Counted from the first letter of the stretch, positions 32,887 through 41,073 are shown. The stretch is 52,754 bases of DNA from Patescibacteria group bacterium (GCA_018609195.1 JAHCSE010000003.1:1-52754), one strand, 5' to 3'. Made by a program: numbers and translations. Notes: generated by a model not told the origin, from the sequence alone.

Positions 32887-34136
32887 TAAAAAAACTAAGT
32901 ACCAAAAAAATATTTTTCCTGATTTTGATCACTGTTCTCTTGGGTTCCTTTTGGTTTTCCTCAAAAACAATTTTGGGGGCTGCCATTCCTCCCTCTCCGG
33001 GTTCCGCCGCCACCTGTGAAGAAAAAATAGTTATTAGTGAGACGGCAAAGCCTCCGCCTCCTCCAGTACCACCAGAAGAGCGTCTGGAAGTAAAATACCC
33101 CAGTATCCAAGGGATCAGACCTATAGCTGAGGGAGAAGATGCTCTCCCAATTTTTATAAGATATATTTTCACTTTTGCTATCGCAATAGCCGGCTTGATT
33201 GCTTTTGCCGTCTTAGTTTTTGCCGGCTTTAGATATCTGGCTTCTGCCGGCAACCCGACCGCAATGAGAGATGCCAGAGAGAGCATAACTGCCGCACTGT
33301 TAGGCCTGATTCTCCTCTTAGGATCGGTTTTGCTTTTAATTACCATCAATCCTCAATTAACCCGCCTCACCTTAGAAAGTATAGAAGATTTTTTGCTCGA
33401 AGCACGAGGAACACTAGCAGGAGTTTATCTGATAAGTGATGAGGAAAAAGAAATTGAGCTTGAAGATAAGATTTTAAGAGTTTTTAAAAATGTCCCAACT
33501 ACAGGAAGCATTTCCGACCTCGCTCTCCAAACCTATAATTTTGACAACCAAACCCAGAAAATCTGTTTCCAGACTGATTGGCGAAACGACATCCAATTTA
33601 ATGCGGTCTTACATACTGAGCGGGATTTTAAGGGAAAATGCCGTATCTTTTATGAGAAGGAGTTCAGCCATGACTTAATCTTTGGAGGGGTGGGTGATAA
33701 TGTAAAAGGAGATGTCTCTTCGGTTACCATATTTTCCAAATCGGTCTTATTCCCCAAGGAGCCGGCCGGGGATTTCGCGGTAAAATTCTACAAACTCCCG
33801 ACTTTTGATGATGAAGAAGGTGTCTGTACTATTACCGGAGAACAAGTGGAGCCAAAAGATATAGACAAATGCCCCGGAGATAACTGGAATGACAATGTTC
33901 ATTCTTTAAAGGTAGGAGAAGGCTGGGTTTTAGCCGTTTTTGAAGAGGATGATGGCACAGGAAAATGCCAGATTTTTGGTTCAGGAAGAGCTAAAGAAAT
34001 AAGCGAAATCAGAACCCATTATATTGGGAGATGTAAAGTTGGAACTGGTAGTGGGCTTCCAATTATTGGGGGGTTTTTTGGAGAATGGAAGCCTTGCATT
34101 TCTTCTTTTGCCATTTTTAAAGGAAGAATACGCTAA
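32877..34136 (+). CDS. VirB2/TrbC-like membrane protein with crystallin-like extracellular domain
   Basis: 419 residues from ATG 32877 (a TTG at 32868 is also open). Signal peptide, Pro-rich linker (KPPPPPVPPEERLEVKYP), then a VirB2-like helix pair (about 95-165) with AGFRYLASAGNPTAMRDARE between, closely matching the gene at 28877. The C-terminal about 240 residues contain elements like a beta/gamma-crystallin fold (GDVSSVTIFSK, NDNVHSLKVGEGWVLAVFEE, GKCQIFGSG), inferred only by pattern. It may be a major or minor pilin-like subunit with an exposed domain. Confidence 0.75.
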   Translation: MPLIKKLSTKKIFFLILITVLLGSFWFSSKTILGAAIPPSPGSAATCEEKIVISETAKPPPPPVPPEERLEVKYPSIQGIRPIAEGEDALPIFIRYIFTFAIAIAGLIAFAVLVFAGFRYLASAGNPTAMRDARESITAALLGLILLLGSVLLLITINPQLTRLTLESIEDFLLEARGTLAGVYLISDEEKEIELEDKILRVFKNVPTTGSISDLALQTYNFDNQTQKICFQTDWRNDIQFNAVLHTERDFKGKCRIFYEKEFSHDLIFGGVGDNVKGDVSSVTIFSKSVLFPKEPAGDFAVKFYKLPTFDDEEGVCTITGEQVEPKDIDKCPGDNWNDNVHSLKVGEGWVLAVFEEDDGTGKCQIFGSGRAKEISEIRTHYIGRCKVGTGSGLPIIGGFFGEWKPCISSFAIFKGRIR

Positions 34137-34142
34137 TTTTTT

Positions 34143-36215
34143 ATGAAATTACCCAAGAAAAAATTATTTTTCTCTCTTCCTTTGTTAATATTTCTTTTTT
34201 TGGCTTTGCCTTCAGAAGCCTTTGCAATGCCGCTTCCTATAATCGCTGGTATTGGAATATTGCTCGGATCTAAGCTTTTCTTGGGCGCTGTTGTCACCGT
34301 TGTCAGTTTCGGCCTGCTGGCTCAGTTCGGTCCTGGAATTGCAGGAGACATCGGCGCAGGATTTCTGAATGCCCTTATTGGCGTAATTTATATCTTTCCT
34401 CTTATCATTAGTGCCACCTTCTACATGCTGGCCACTGTCTTACTGATGTGGGTGATTGATCCTAATTTCATGGGTATCGGTATCACCCGGCCAGAAAATG
34501 TGGTCGCATTTAATGCCTGGACCACTGTAAGAGACTTTGCCAATATGGGTTTTATCTTAGCTTTAGTGGCAATTGGCCTGGGAACAGCTTTAAGATACGG
34601 GGAATATCAACTCCAAAAAGCCCTTCCACTCTTAATTATTATTGCCCTGCTGATCAACTTTACTCCGGTAATGATGGGTATACTTATTGACGCTGCGAAT
34701 ATAACGATTGGTTTTTTGGTACAGGAAGCTGTTGGGAAAAATCTCTGGGAACAAGCAAAAATCGTCTATGAAGCAAGTTTTAAACCTTTCGTTCAAATAA
34801 CCGATGATCCTACCGCAAATCTGGCTGCGGCAACAGCTCAACTAATTTTCAATATCGTTGGCACCCTTATTACTCTGCTTTTCTTTATCCTTTTCTTTTT
34901 CCGTTACGTAGCCTTGATGATTCTTTTTATTCTTTCCCCATTGGCTTTCTTTTCCTATATCCTGCCTATTACCAGGCCATTTTGGAATCTGTGGTGGCAT
35001 CAATTCATTAGCTGGTTGTTAGTCGGAGTAGTTGGAGCCTTTTTCCTTTGGCTTGCAGCCAGTATGACCCAGTTTATGTGGGATGTTACCATTCCAAGTG
35101 CTGCTTTTGAAGGAGGGCCCTTTCAATGGTTCGCTGACTTTTTTGCTGTTTTTGTGGTTGCCGTTTTGCCAATCGCTATACTCTACCTTGGATTCTTTTT
35201 CACCCTTTCCACTACTGCTATGGGCGCCCGTCAAGTTATTAGTGCAGGGAAAAAAGCCGGAGCCTGGACAGGAAAAAGAGCCGGAGCGAGAACAGCACAA
35301 TGGGGAAGAAAAAAATGGGAAGAATCAGAAACAGCGAGGAGGTTTAGAGAAAGAATGACAGAGGAGGCTAAGGTAACAGAACCCCGACTCGCTTGGGGTG
35401 AAGGGAAAAAAGGCCCAATTGCATTTGCTCAAAAGGTGGCAGCGGGAGTGGCAAGGGCCGGAGTTAGCCCTATTTGGGCAACACGCCGAGCAGCAGGAAG
35501 GACAATGGGAGAGCCTGGTTTTATGACTGCTGGACAAAGGAAAATTACAGAAGCAGCAAGAGAAGTAGAAAAAGAATCAGTAGCAACGGTTGTCTCGAAA
35601 TTGAAAAGTCCTGGTCTTGATGCTGCAACGAAGATTGGTTATATTAATCAATTGATAAAACGGGGTCCTCGTGTTCTTGATGAAGCTATAGATGTGCACG
35701 GCCTAACCCAGGAAGAGATAGAAGCCACTATACCAGTAGCGAGACAATATGATGCCCACCGAGATATAATTAGTGCCATGCCTCATCTGGAAGAGCAGCG
35801 GATGCGAACTCTTGCTGGGGTGCCCCTTGCCCCATCCGTTCTTTCTCTAGCCGATAGAAAGAAGTTGGTTGATGTTTATGGTGAAGAAATTATAAGGCGC
35901 ATCCGGCCAGACCGGGCTGCTCAGGTTTCAAGACAAGTTTTAAAGTACGATGAAGCAACGAAAATTTATAGGCATGCCCCAGTATTAGAAAGTATGGTCA
36001 GGACTTGGGATGGTCGGCATATGGGAAATTTTGTCAGCGCGCGCGGCACAGAAGCTATGGATGCTATTGAAAGAACAGTTAGTTCACAGGCAACTGCAGC
36101 TAACCAAACTCCTGAACAGTGGCTTGAACAAAATAATCCAAGATTATTGAAATATATGAGATCGCAAGCTGGGCAAGGGCTAGGGTTCACTATTAAGGAA
36201 GAGAAAAAAGATTGA
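34143..36215 (+). CDS. VirB6/TrbL-like polytopic inner-membrane channel protein
   Basis: 690 residues. Signal-like first helix, then at least six to seven more membrane helices (to about residue 370), including ATFYMLATVLLMWVIDP, LPLLIIIALLINFTPVMMG, FFRYVALMILFILSPLAFF and the conserved WNLWWHQFISWLLVG region. The last about 310 residues are a basic, Ala/Arg-rich cytoplasmic tail (GKKAGAWTGKRAGARTAQWG). This is the layout of Patescibacteria VirB6/TrbL-like proteins that form the T4SS inner-membrane pore. It is the last plus-strand gene before a terminator and the oppositely oriented SPFH module. Confidence 0.8.
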   Translation: MKLPKKKLFFSLPLLIFLFLALPSEAFAMPLPIIAGIGILLGSKLFLGAVVTVVSFGLLAQFGPGIAGDIGAGFLNALIGVIYIFPLIISATFYMLATVLLMWVIDPNFMGIGITRPENVVAFNAWTTVRDFANMGFILALVAIGLGTALRYGEYQLQKALPLLIIIALLINFTPVMMGILIDAANITIGFLVQEAVGKNLWEQAKIVYEASFKPFVQITDDPTANLAAATAQLIFNIVGTLITLLFFILFFFRYVALMILFILSPLAFFSYILPITRPFWNLWWHQFISWLLVGVVGAFFLWLAASMTQFMWDVTIPSAAFEGGPFQWFADFFAVFVVAVLPIAILYLGFFFTLSTTAMGARQVISAGKKAGAWTGKRAGARTAQWGRKKWEESETARRFRERMTEEAKVTEPRLAWGEGKKGPIAFAQKVAAGVARAGVSPIWATRRAAGRTMGEPGFMTAGQRKITEAAREVEKESVATVVSKLKSPGLDAATKIGYINQLIKRGPRVLDEAIDVHGLTQEEIEATIPVARQYDAHRDIISAMPHLEEQRMRTLAGVPLAPSVLSLADRKKLVDVYGEEIIRRIRPDRAAQVSRQVLKYDEATKIYRHAPVLESMVRTWDGRHMGNFVSARGTEAMDAIERTVSSQATAANQTPEQWLEQNNPRLLKYMRSQAGQGLGFTIKEEKKD

Positions 36216-36231
36216 GAATAATTTATTATTA

Positions 36232-36256
36232 AAAAACGGGCCTAAGGCCCGTTTTT
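36232..36256 (+). terminator. Terminator after the VirB6-like gene
   Basis: AAAACGGGCC/GGCCCGTTTT stem with a three-base loop, then TTCCTTTTT. Confidence 0.85.
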
Positions 36257-36291
36257 CCTTTTTAGAAATTGAGCTATCGTAGCTTTTACTT

Positions 36292-36585
36292 CTAGTCAAT
36301 GGGTATAAACAATAAGCCTCCGCACTTCGGGCACCTCGCTCTGAACACCACATAATAACCCGTGGTTTCATAGCTCTCGACTACTGCTCTAAACTGTACT
36401 TCAATAGCTGCGCCACAATTGTAACAATTATAGCCACTCACAACTTTTTCTCGAACAGGAAGCCGTGCAAGAACATCTTCGCAATGCTCTTTTGATCGCC
36501 TCCCCGCCCGCGGAAATCCACACCTCGGACAAGGATCAGCATCCGCACTAATTTTTGCCCTACATTCTGGACAGGTGACCAGCAT
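36292..36585 (-). CDS. Small zinc-ribbon protein
   Basis: 97 residues from ATG 36585, chosen because AAAGGAGGG lies five bases upstream, one of the strongest ribosome-binding sites in the window; the longer reading is rejected. Two zinc ribbons: LVTCPECRAKISADADPCPRC and GYNCYNCGAAIE...FRARCPKCGG. Function unknown, possibly a nucleic-acid or protein-binding adaptor. Promoter TTGACA-N17-TATAGT at 36638-36666. It belongs to the SPFH module by orientation and by its promoter and ribosome-binding-site style. Confidence 0.8.
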   Translation of the reverse strand: MLVTCPECRAKISADADPCPRCGFPRAGRRSKEHCEDVLARLPVREKVVSGYNCYNCGAAIEVQFRAVVESYETTGYYVVFRARCPKCGGLLFIPID

Positions 36586-36637
36586 TATTTCCCTCCTTTG
36601 TTGGTATTTGAAGGAGCTAAACCCCTCCTCGGATTTT

Positions 36638-36666
36638 ACTATAACAACAACTATAAAACTTGTCAA
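36638..36666 (-). promoter_or_regulatory. Promoter of the zinc-ribbon gene
   Basis: Minus strand TTGACA (36661-36666), 17-bp spacer, TATAGT (36638-36643). Confidence 0.75.
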
Positions 36667-36699
36667 ATTTATTCGGGGTCCTCTTCCCCCCGAAACAAA

Positions 36700-36720
36700 A
36701 AGCGGACCAATGGCCCGCTT
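36700..36720 (-). terminator. Terminator of the SPFH operon
   Basis: AAGCGGGCC/GGTCCGCTT stem with one mismatch, followed on the minus strand by TTTTTG. It lies 14 bases past the last gene of the operon. Confidence 0.75.
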
Positions 36721-36733
36721 AAGATAAATACCC

Positions 36734-37030
36734 CTACCCTCCGGTATCGGGGTATTTTCTTTTTTTAGCTCCCGCCTCTCCGGTATCGGGATATCTTGTT
36801 CTTATTCCTGCTTCTCCAATATCAGGAGGAGCTTCAGGTAGAATCTCTACTGCTTCCATTTCCTGAATTTGGTTTTCTAACCACGCTAACCTCTTTTCGT
36901 CTTCTTCCTCTTTTTTTTTCTTTTCTTCCTCGCTTTTCCCTTTCTCCTCTTCATCTAAGCTCCTGGCATAATCTAGGCTAAGCTTATCTAAATGGTGTTC
37001 AATTTCCCGCTCAGCTCTTGTCCTGACCAT
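36734..37030 (-). CDS. Small charged coiled-coil protein downstream of the SPFH gene
   Basis: 98 residues, no named family. Highly charged helix (KGKSEEEKKKKEEEDEKRLA) and a C-terminal tail with two copies of a YPDTGxAGAKKR-like unit (RTRYPDTGEAG, KKRKYPDTGG). ATG 37030 lies inside the end of the SPFH gene (20-base overlap) and has AGAGGAGG just upstream, so it is translated from its own ribosome-binding site. Probably a partner of the SPFH protein. Confidence 0.7.
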   Translation of the reverse strand: MVRTRAEREIEHHLDKLSLDYARSLDEEEKGKSEEEKKKKEEEDEKRLAWLENQIQEMEAVEILPEAPPDIGEAGIRTRYPDTGEAGAKKRKYPDTGG

Positions 37031-38117
37031 TGCCTCCTCTTATTCCACCTCGAATTGCGGCAATGAGTCGCAAGAGAACTGTCTCAAGGTCTCCGCCACC
37101 TCCAACTCGAATGTCAGTTAAGGCCTTTCCGTCAAGACTCATTCGCCGAGTAACTATTTCTTCAGAAAATGTCCTTAGCCTTCCCTGTAATTCTGTATTA
37201 CCAACCACCTCAGCTTGAACTTCTTTAAATGTCTTACCGGTGCTCTGAGCTATCATTCGAATCAAGGCACCCATTGTTTCCCGGGCCCTTGTTTCACTAA
37301 CCGCAACTGCTGCGTCTTTCTCTCTTTCTCTTATGTGGACTTCTCCCCTGGCCCGAACCAATTCTGGCTCGAGATCGAAATCTCCAACTGTAACTCTTAA
37401 TAATCGGAATCCCCACGTTCTCAGGGATTTTCTGAGTGGCGTTAATTCACTTTTAGGTATCCTGTTTTTCGTTAAGTCGTACCCAGCTCGGGCAGCGGTT
37501 ATTCCTTCATCAATCGTCAAGCCATTCAAATAGCTTCGGAGGGCATTCTCTAGTGAATCTCTGATCGCCCCTCGCCAGTCGCGAATCATGTAAATCGCTC
37601 GGTAAATTCCTGTCTCTGTTCGTCCATCACCAGGATCATAGGGTTTATCTGGTTCCCAAATCTGCACAAAGGCTTCAGCGCTTTTTGGTGTTGCTGAGCC
37701 ATCACGAAAGTCAATCTTAATTGGTTCTTCAAATAGAGCAATCCTCTGCTCCCAAACAGCTACACTTGCCCGTACTTTTTCTACACCAGGGATAATCCAA
37801 CGCAATCCTGGACTCAGAGTAGCACGGTATTTTCCAAACCTCTCAATAACAAATCTTTCTTGCTGCTGGACTTGCTTTAGCCCAGCGATCAGAATAATGA
37901 ACGCCACTAAAACAATTGCGACAAAGGTAATTCCTAAACCTATCCATATCCACATCGTTCTTTCACCTCCGATGAGAAATAATGTTGCAGCTACCGCACT
38001 AACTCCCAATCCCAGAATAATCCATCTGGCAATGGGGAAGAGGAACATAACCAGCATCAATACGACAATCGCTGCTACGAAAGTAGCAATCAATGCGCCT
38101 AATAGAGCCCATTCCAT
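37011..38117 (-). CDS. SPFH/Band 7 (stomatin/prohibitin-like) membrane protein
   Basis: 368 residues from ATG 38117, chosen because AGGAGGTGTAAAG precedes it; a longer reading adds 55 residues with no support. N-terminal hydrophobic region with three helices (about 5-95), then the SPFH domain (QQERFVIERFGKYRATLSPG, LRWIIPGVEKV, ENALRSYLNGLTIDEG) and a helical C-terminus (EVHIREREKDAAVAVSETRA) as in oligomer-forming stomatins. Such proteins form ring- or cage-like membrane microdomains and control proteases or envelope stress. Driven by a perfect consensus promoter (38199-38227) with a 5' hairpin leader. Confidence 0.88.
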   Translation of the reverse strand: MEWALLGALIATFVAAIVVLMLVMFLFPIARWIILGLGVSAVAATLFLIGGERTMWIWIGLGITFVAIVLVAFIILIAGLKQVQQQERFVIERFGKYRATLSPGLRWIIPGVEKVRASVAVWEQRIALFEEPIKIDFRDGSATPKSAEAFVQIWEPDKPYDPGDGRTETGIYRAIYMIRDWRGAIRDSLENALRSYLNGLTIDEGITAARAGYDLTKNRIPKSELTPLRKSLRTWGFRLLRVTVGDFDLEPELVRARGEVHIREREKDAAVAVSETRARETMGALIRMIAQSTGKTFKEVQAEVVGNTELQGRLRTFSEEIVTRRMSLDGKALTDIRVGGGGDLETVLLRLIAAIRGGIRGGNGQDKS

Positions 38118-38150
38118 CTTTACACCTCCTATGTAATTGTTAAATAGCTT
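38118..38150 (-). promoter_or_regulatory. Conserved 33-nt leader box with strong Shine-Dalgarno site, SPFH gene
   Basis: Contains AAGCTATTT, ACAATTA and AGGAGGTGTAAAG immediately before the ATG. It matches 39206-39238 at 30 of 33 positions. Confidence 0.8.
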
Positions 38151-38166
38151 TCCTGGAAGAATCCAG

Positions 38167-38194
38167 AAACCAAGAAACCTCTTTTTCTTGGTTT
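38167..38194 (-). promoter_or_regulatory. Hairpin at the 5' end of the SPFH transcript
   Basis: AAACCAAGAAA/TTTCTTGGTTT, 11-bp perfect stem, six-base loop, beginning almost exactly at the predicted transcription start (about 38192). A 5' stem of this kind usually protects mRNA. Confidence 0.6.
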
Positions 38195-38198
38195 TTGA

Positions 38199-38227
38199 AT
38201 TATAGCAACATATCCAAAATTTGTCAA
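38199..38227 (-). promoter_or_regulatory. Consensus promoter of the SPFH operon
   Basis: Perfect TTGACA (38222-38227) and TATAAT (38199-38204) with a 17-bp spacer on the minus strand. Confidence 0.88.
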
Positions 38228-38398
38228 ATTTTTCGTTCTCTTGGCGACTGTGTAAACAAAATAAAAAAAGCGGCTTTGCCACCCGATTTTACCATTATCA
38301 TCCCGAGTTTATCAGAGGATGAATTGGCGTCATTTCCGCTTCTTATAAATTTAGGGAGGAACTATATATATAGGAATTAGGTTGGACGGTAATAACCT

Positions 38399-39202
38399 TC
38401 AACTCTCCTGGTCCCCATATTCTTCTTCTTCTTCATCTTCTGCTTCCGCATCAAAGTCAGAGTCAGGATTTCTATGGGGTCGTAATGGTCCATATTCGGT
38501 GTGTTCAATCGTAGTTCCACTAAACAAACCTTTCTTGAACCTTCCTATTTCCCCGCCGTACTCATCTATTATTCTACCGTCCTTGATTGTGGCGATTTTA
38601 TGACCGTGAAGATCTCTGACCGTCTGCCCATCAACAGAGGCAACTTTCGTCCTAGAGTCATCCTTAAAAATTCTGTCATCTGACCATGGCGATCTCTCAA
38701 TCCTAACCGCCCGGAAAAGCGGGTTTGGTTCGGGCTTACTGGATTCCCCAGAACCTCCGTAGTTATATCCGCTTTTACTTGTTTTACTTGGACTTGCCGA
38801 TCCTTGCGACCTTTGTTGCCATTGAGCCTCTCGCTTTTCCGTCTCACTACGCTGAGAGCTGATAAGTTTACTAAACAACCGTACTATGGCAAGAAAGGCA
38901 AGTAAAAAAATACAGGCCCCAATCACGAAGCTCTCAAATACTCCGATCTCTAATTCCTTAAACCATCCAATCAAAGAGTATAACCATGGGTAGTCTTCCC
39001 CTAATTGAGCTTTCAGTTCAGTCATATCAACTCCCTTGAGTTTCTCTTGGCCAAACTTAATACCTATCACTACACCTATCGTTCCCATTATTGCAAAGAA
39101 GATCGGCGCAACAAGAAACCAAATCATTAGACCGACAACTAATTCTGTGTACGAGGTTGTTCCTCCTTTCACCACGGACTGTTTTTGTGGCTTCCCAATC
39201 AT
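38399..39202 (-). CDS. Two-helix membrane protein with a repeat-type C-terminal domain, SPFH module
   Basis: 267 residues, no named family. Two membrane segments (about 22-50, VVGLMIWFLVAPIFFAIMG; about 85-110, FESFVIGACIFLLAFLAIVR). A Ser-rich linker is followed by about 70 residues of short beta repeats (TKVASVDGQTVRDLHGHKIA, TIKDGRIIDEYGGEIGRFK) and an acidic tail. The repeats resemble small bactofilin-like or WG-type strands but are not assigned. ATG 39202 has AGGAGGTGTAAAG upstream in the conserved leader box. A likely SPFH partner: its hydrophobic N-terminus and leader match the SPFH gene. Confidence 0.7.
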   Translation of the reverse strand: MIGKPQKQSVVKGGTTSYTELVVGLMIWFLVAPIFFAIMGTIGVVIGIKFGQEKLKGVDMTELKAQLGEDYPWLYSLIGWFKELEIGVFESFVIGACIFLLAFLAIVRLFSKLISSQRSETEKREAQWQQRSQGSASPSKTSKSGYNYGGSGESSKPEPNPLFRAVRIERSPWSDDRIFKDDSRTKVASVDGQTVRDLHGHKIATIKDGRIIDEYGGEIGRFKKGLFSGTTIEHTEYGPLRPHRNPDSDFDAEAEDEEEEEYGDQES

Positions 39203-39205
39203 CTT

Positions 39206-39238
39206 CTTTACACCTCCTCTTTAATTGTGAAATAGCTT
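39206..39238 (-). promoter_or_regulatory. Conserved 33-nt leader box with strong Shine-Dalgarno site, two-helix protein gene
   Basis: Second copy of the box at 38118-38150, differing at three positions. The ribosome-binding core AGGAGGTGTAAAG is identical. Confidence 0.8.
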
Positions 39239-39240
39239 CT

Positions 39241-39278
39241 GGAGCGTCAAACGCCCCTTAAGACTCGTCAAACGAGCC
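39241..39278 (-). promoter_or_regulatory. Two tandem mismatch-bearing hairpins in the leader
   Basis: 39241-39257 (GGAGCG/CGCCCC) and 39262-39278 (GACTCG/CGAGCC). Both have six-position stems, an A-C mismatch at the same place and the identical loop TCAAA (TTTGA in RNA sense), four bases apart. They lie between promoter and leader box and look like repeated binding sites. The rest of 39279-39528 holds the promoter 39314-39342 and AT-rich plus-strand promoter-like sequence. Confidence 0.6.
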
Positions 39279-39313
39279 TACGCCAAGGAAATTCCTCCAC
39301 CCTTGACTGTTGA

Positions 39314-39342
39314 ATTATATGATATTGTAAAACATTTGTCAA
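39314..39342 (-). promoter_or_regulatory. Consensus promoter of the two-helix protein gene
   Basis: Perfect TTGACA (39337-39342) and TATAAT (39314-39319), 17-bp spacer, minus strand; a leader of about 105 bases. Confidence 0.88.
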
Positions 39343-39479
39343 ATTTTTTAGGGGTCCTCTTTTTGTTTTTATTTCTTCATAATATATGTTAAAATTTAAC
39401 AAAGCTTGCTATCCAAATTTTCGATATTGTAATAAAATAAAGATGGGAGAATAAGTCTTTTCGAGAAAGGTAAAAATTG

Positions 39480-39488
39480 TGATAAAAT
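39480..39488 (+). promoter_or_regulatory. Extended -10 of the second T4SS-like block
   Basis: TG-A-TAAAAT, 40 bases before ATG 39529. A similar ATTGTAATAAAATAA lies 50 bp upstream. Between it and the gene is a CTAAAAGTTAGACGCTAAAA repeat of the type seen in rsmA. Confidence 0.45.
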
Positions 39489-39528
39489 AACTAATCACCT
39501 AAAAGTTAGACGCTAAAAGCTAAATAAA

Positions 39529-39969
39529 ATGCCAGAAGAATATTTAAGAGACCAACTTTGGAAGCTTTATGCGAAACTTCCAGAAGAATTACAGGAAGCT
39601 ATTTTCTCACAAGAAACTGCAGATAATATTGATAGTGTCTGCACAAGAAATAAAGTAGAGGAAAAAAAAGTTCCAGAAGTTGCAAAATATACTGGCCGAG
39701 TTTTAATGGGGTTGTTACCCCCTGAAGAATTTGAAAAAACTTTGATGAAGGAGGTGAAATTGAAAACGGAGGTGGCAAAAAATGTAGCCCGAGAAATCAA
39801 CCGCTTTATCTTTTTTCCTGTAAAAGAAGTTCTTTCCAAAATTTATGAAATAGAGATTGTTCCCCCAGCTCGACCACCTGGAATAATAAGGGAAGAGGAG
39901 CCTGAAGCGCCAGAAGAAGAGGAGAAGCCGGAAAAAAGAACGGATGTTTACCGGGAAGAAATCGAGTAA
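39529..39969 (+). CDS. Conserved-looking acidic cytoplasmic protein ahead of PrgI
   Basis: Unrecognised, 146 residues, no membrane helix. Helical body (LRDQLWKLYAKLPEELQEAI, VAKYTGRVLMGLLPPEEFEK) and an acidic Glu/Pro tail (EEPEAPEEEEKPEKR). It is first in a four-gene run with PrgI, a TraC-like protein and VirB4, which suggests a cytoplasmic accessory or regulator of the T4SS motor. The ATG is well placed after an extended -10 box; there is no Shine-Dalgarno sequence. Confidence 0.7.
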   Translation: MPEEYLRDQLWKLYAKLPEELQEAIFSQETADNIDSVCTRNKVEEKKVPEVAKYTGRVLMGLLPPEEFEKTLMKEVKLKTEVAKNVAREINRFIFFPVKEVLSKIYEIEIVPPARPPGIIREEEPEAPEEEEKPEKRTDVYREEIE

Positions 39970-40000
39970 ATTTAATTTTGTAATATAACAATATAATTTT

Positions 40001-40420
40001 ATGGAATTTTCTGTTCCTCAATTTATTGAACAAGCTCCCAAAATTGTGGGCCCCTTAACCTGGAGGCAATTCCTTTTTATTGGAGGAGCAGTAGCTATTC
40101 TTTTTGCTCTTTTTTTTATAATTAAACATCTTATTTTATTTTTATTTATTGTTATTTTGGTAATGGGTATAGCTTCAAGTTTTGCCTTCTTAAAAGTTGG
40201 GGGTCGCCCCCTCTTTATGGTATTGACCAACTTTTTTTCTTTCTTTATTTCTTCCAAGCTTTATATCTGGCGGAAAAAAAGAATTCCACCGAAAATTATC
40301 ACAAAAAAAGAAAAAGTGGGAATAAAAAAAGAGGAGATTGATAAAATTAGTTTGCTTAAAATCGGTGAGAAAAGCAGATTAAGAGATCTATCAACCCAAA
40401 TTGAAACGAGAACCAAATAA
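40001..40420 (+). CDS. PrgI-family inner-membrane protein (VirB3-like)
   Basis: 139 residues. N-terminal MEFSVPQFIEQAPKIVGPLT, two closely spaced helices (about 27-65) and the GRPLFMVLTNFFSFFISSKLYIW region, then a basic Lys-rich cytoplasmic tail. This matches the PrgI family found beside VirB4 in Gram-positive and CPR type IV systems, where it holds the place of VirB3. It precedes the TraC-like gene by three bases. Confidence 0.85.
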   Translation: MEFSVPQFIEQAPKIVGPLTWRQFLFIGGAVAILFALFFIIKHLILFLFIVILVMGIASSFAFLKVGGRPLFMVLTNFFSFFISSKLYIWRKKRIPPKIITKKEKVGIKKEEIDKISLLKIGEKSRLRDLSTQIETRTK

Positions 40421-40423
40421 TTT

Positions 40424-41062
40424 ATGCCTCAAGCCACTCAACAATTTTTAGAAATTGATCAAATCAGAGAAGGAGTGATTGTTCTAAGAGATCAATCTCT
40501 AAGAGGAGTTTTAATGGTCTCTTCTTTAAATTTTGCCTTAAAATCTGATGATGAACAGAAAGCCATTATGTATCAATTTCAGAATTTTTTGAATTCCTTG
40601 GATTTTTCTTGTCAGTTTCTCATTCAATCTCGAAGATTAAATATTACCGGCTATTTAGAAAAAATCAGAGAATTAGAAAAAGAACAGAAAAATGAATTAC
40701 TGAAAATTCAGACTTCTGAATACTATAAGTTTATTCAAAGCTTAGTTGGGGAAGGAACAATAATGAATAAGACCTTTTTTGTTATTGTCCCTTTTACTCT
40801 TTTTGAAGCCTTGGGAACTGCAGGAGCTGTAAAGCTATTAAGAAGACCGCGAATTTCAACTTTAACCAAGGAGGTATTCCAGAGATGTAAATCACAACTC
40901 TGGCAGAGAATGGAATTTGTAGCTTTAGGCCTGAGAAGATGTGGATTAAAAGCTATTCCCTTAACTACTGAAGAATTAATTGAACTTTTTTGGAGAACCC
41001 ACCATCCGAAAGAAGCTGAATTTGGTTATTATCCAGAAATTCCTCCTGAGTTAATAGTTTAA
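40424..41062 (+). CDS. TraC/VirB4 N-terminal-domain-like protein
   Basis: 212 residues, no ATPase motif. LEIDQIREGVIVLRDQSLRG and SLDFSCQFLIQSRRLNITGY match the region that forms the N-terminal domain of TraC/VirB4 proteins, where it contacts the inner-membrane pore. The VirB4 ATPase follows 11 bases later, beginning inside the family's middle region, so the motor seems encoded as two polypeptides. No frameshift is needed: each has its own ATG and stop. Confidence 0.75.
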   Translation: MPQATQQFLEIDQIREGVIVLRDQSLRGVLMVSSLNFALKSDDEQKAIMYQFQNFLNSLDFSCQFLIQSRRLNITGYLEKIRELEKEQKNELLKIQTSEYYKFIQSLVGEGTIMNKTFFVIVPFTLFEALGTAGAVKLLRRPRISTLTKEVFQRCKSQLWQRMEFVALGLRRCGLKAIPLTTEELIELFWRTHHPKEAEFGYYPEIPPELIV

Positions 41063-41073
41063 GTTATATTTTT

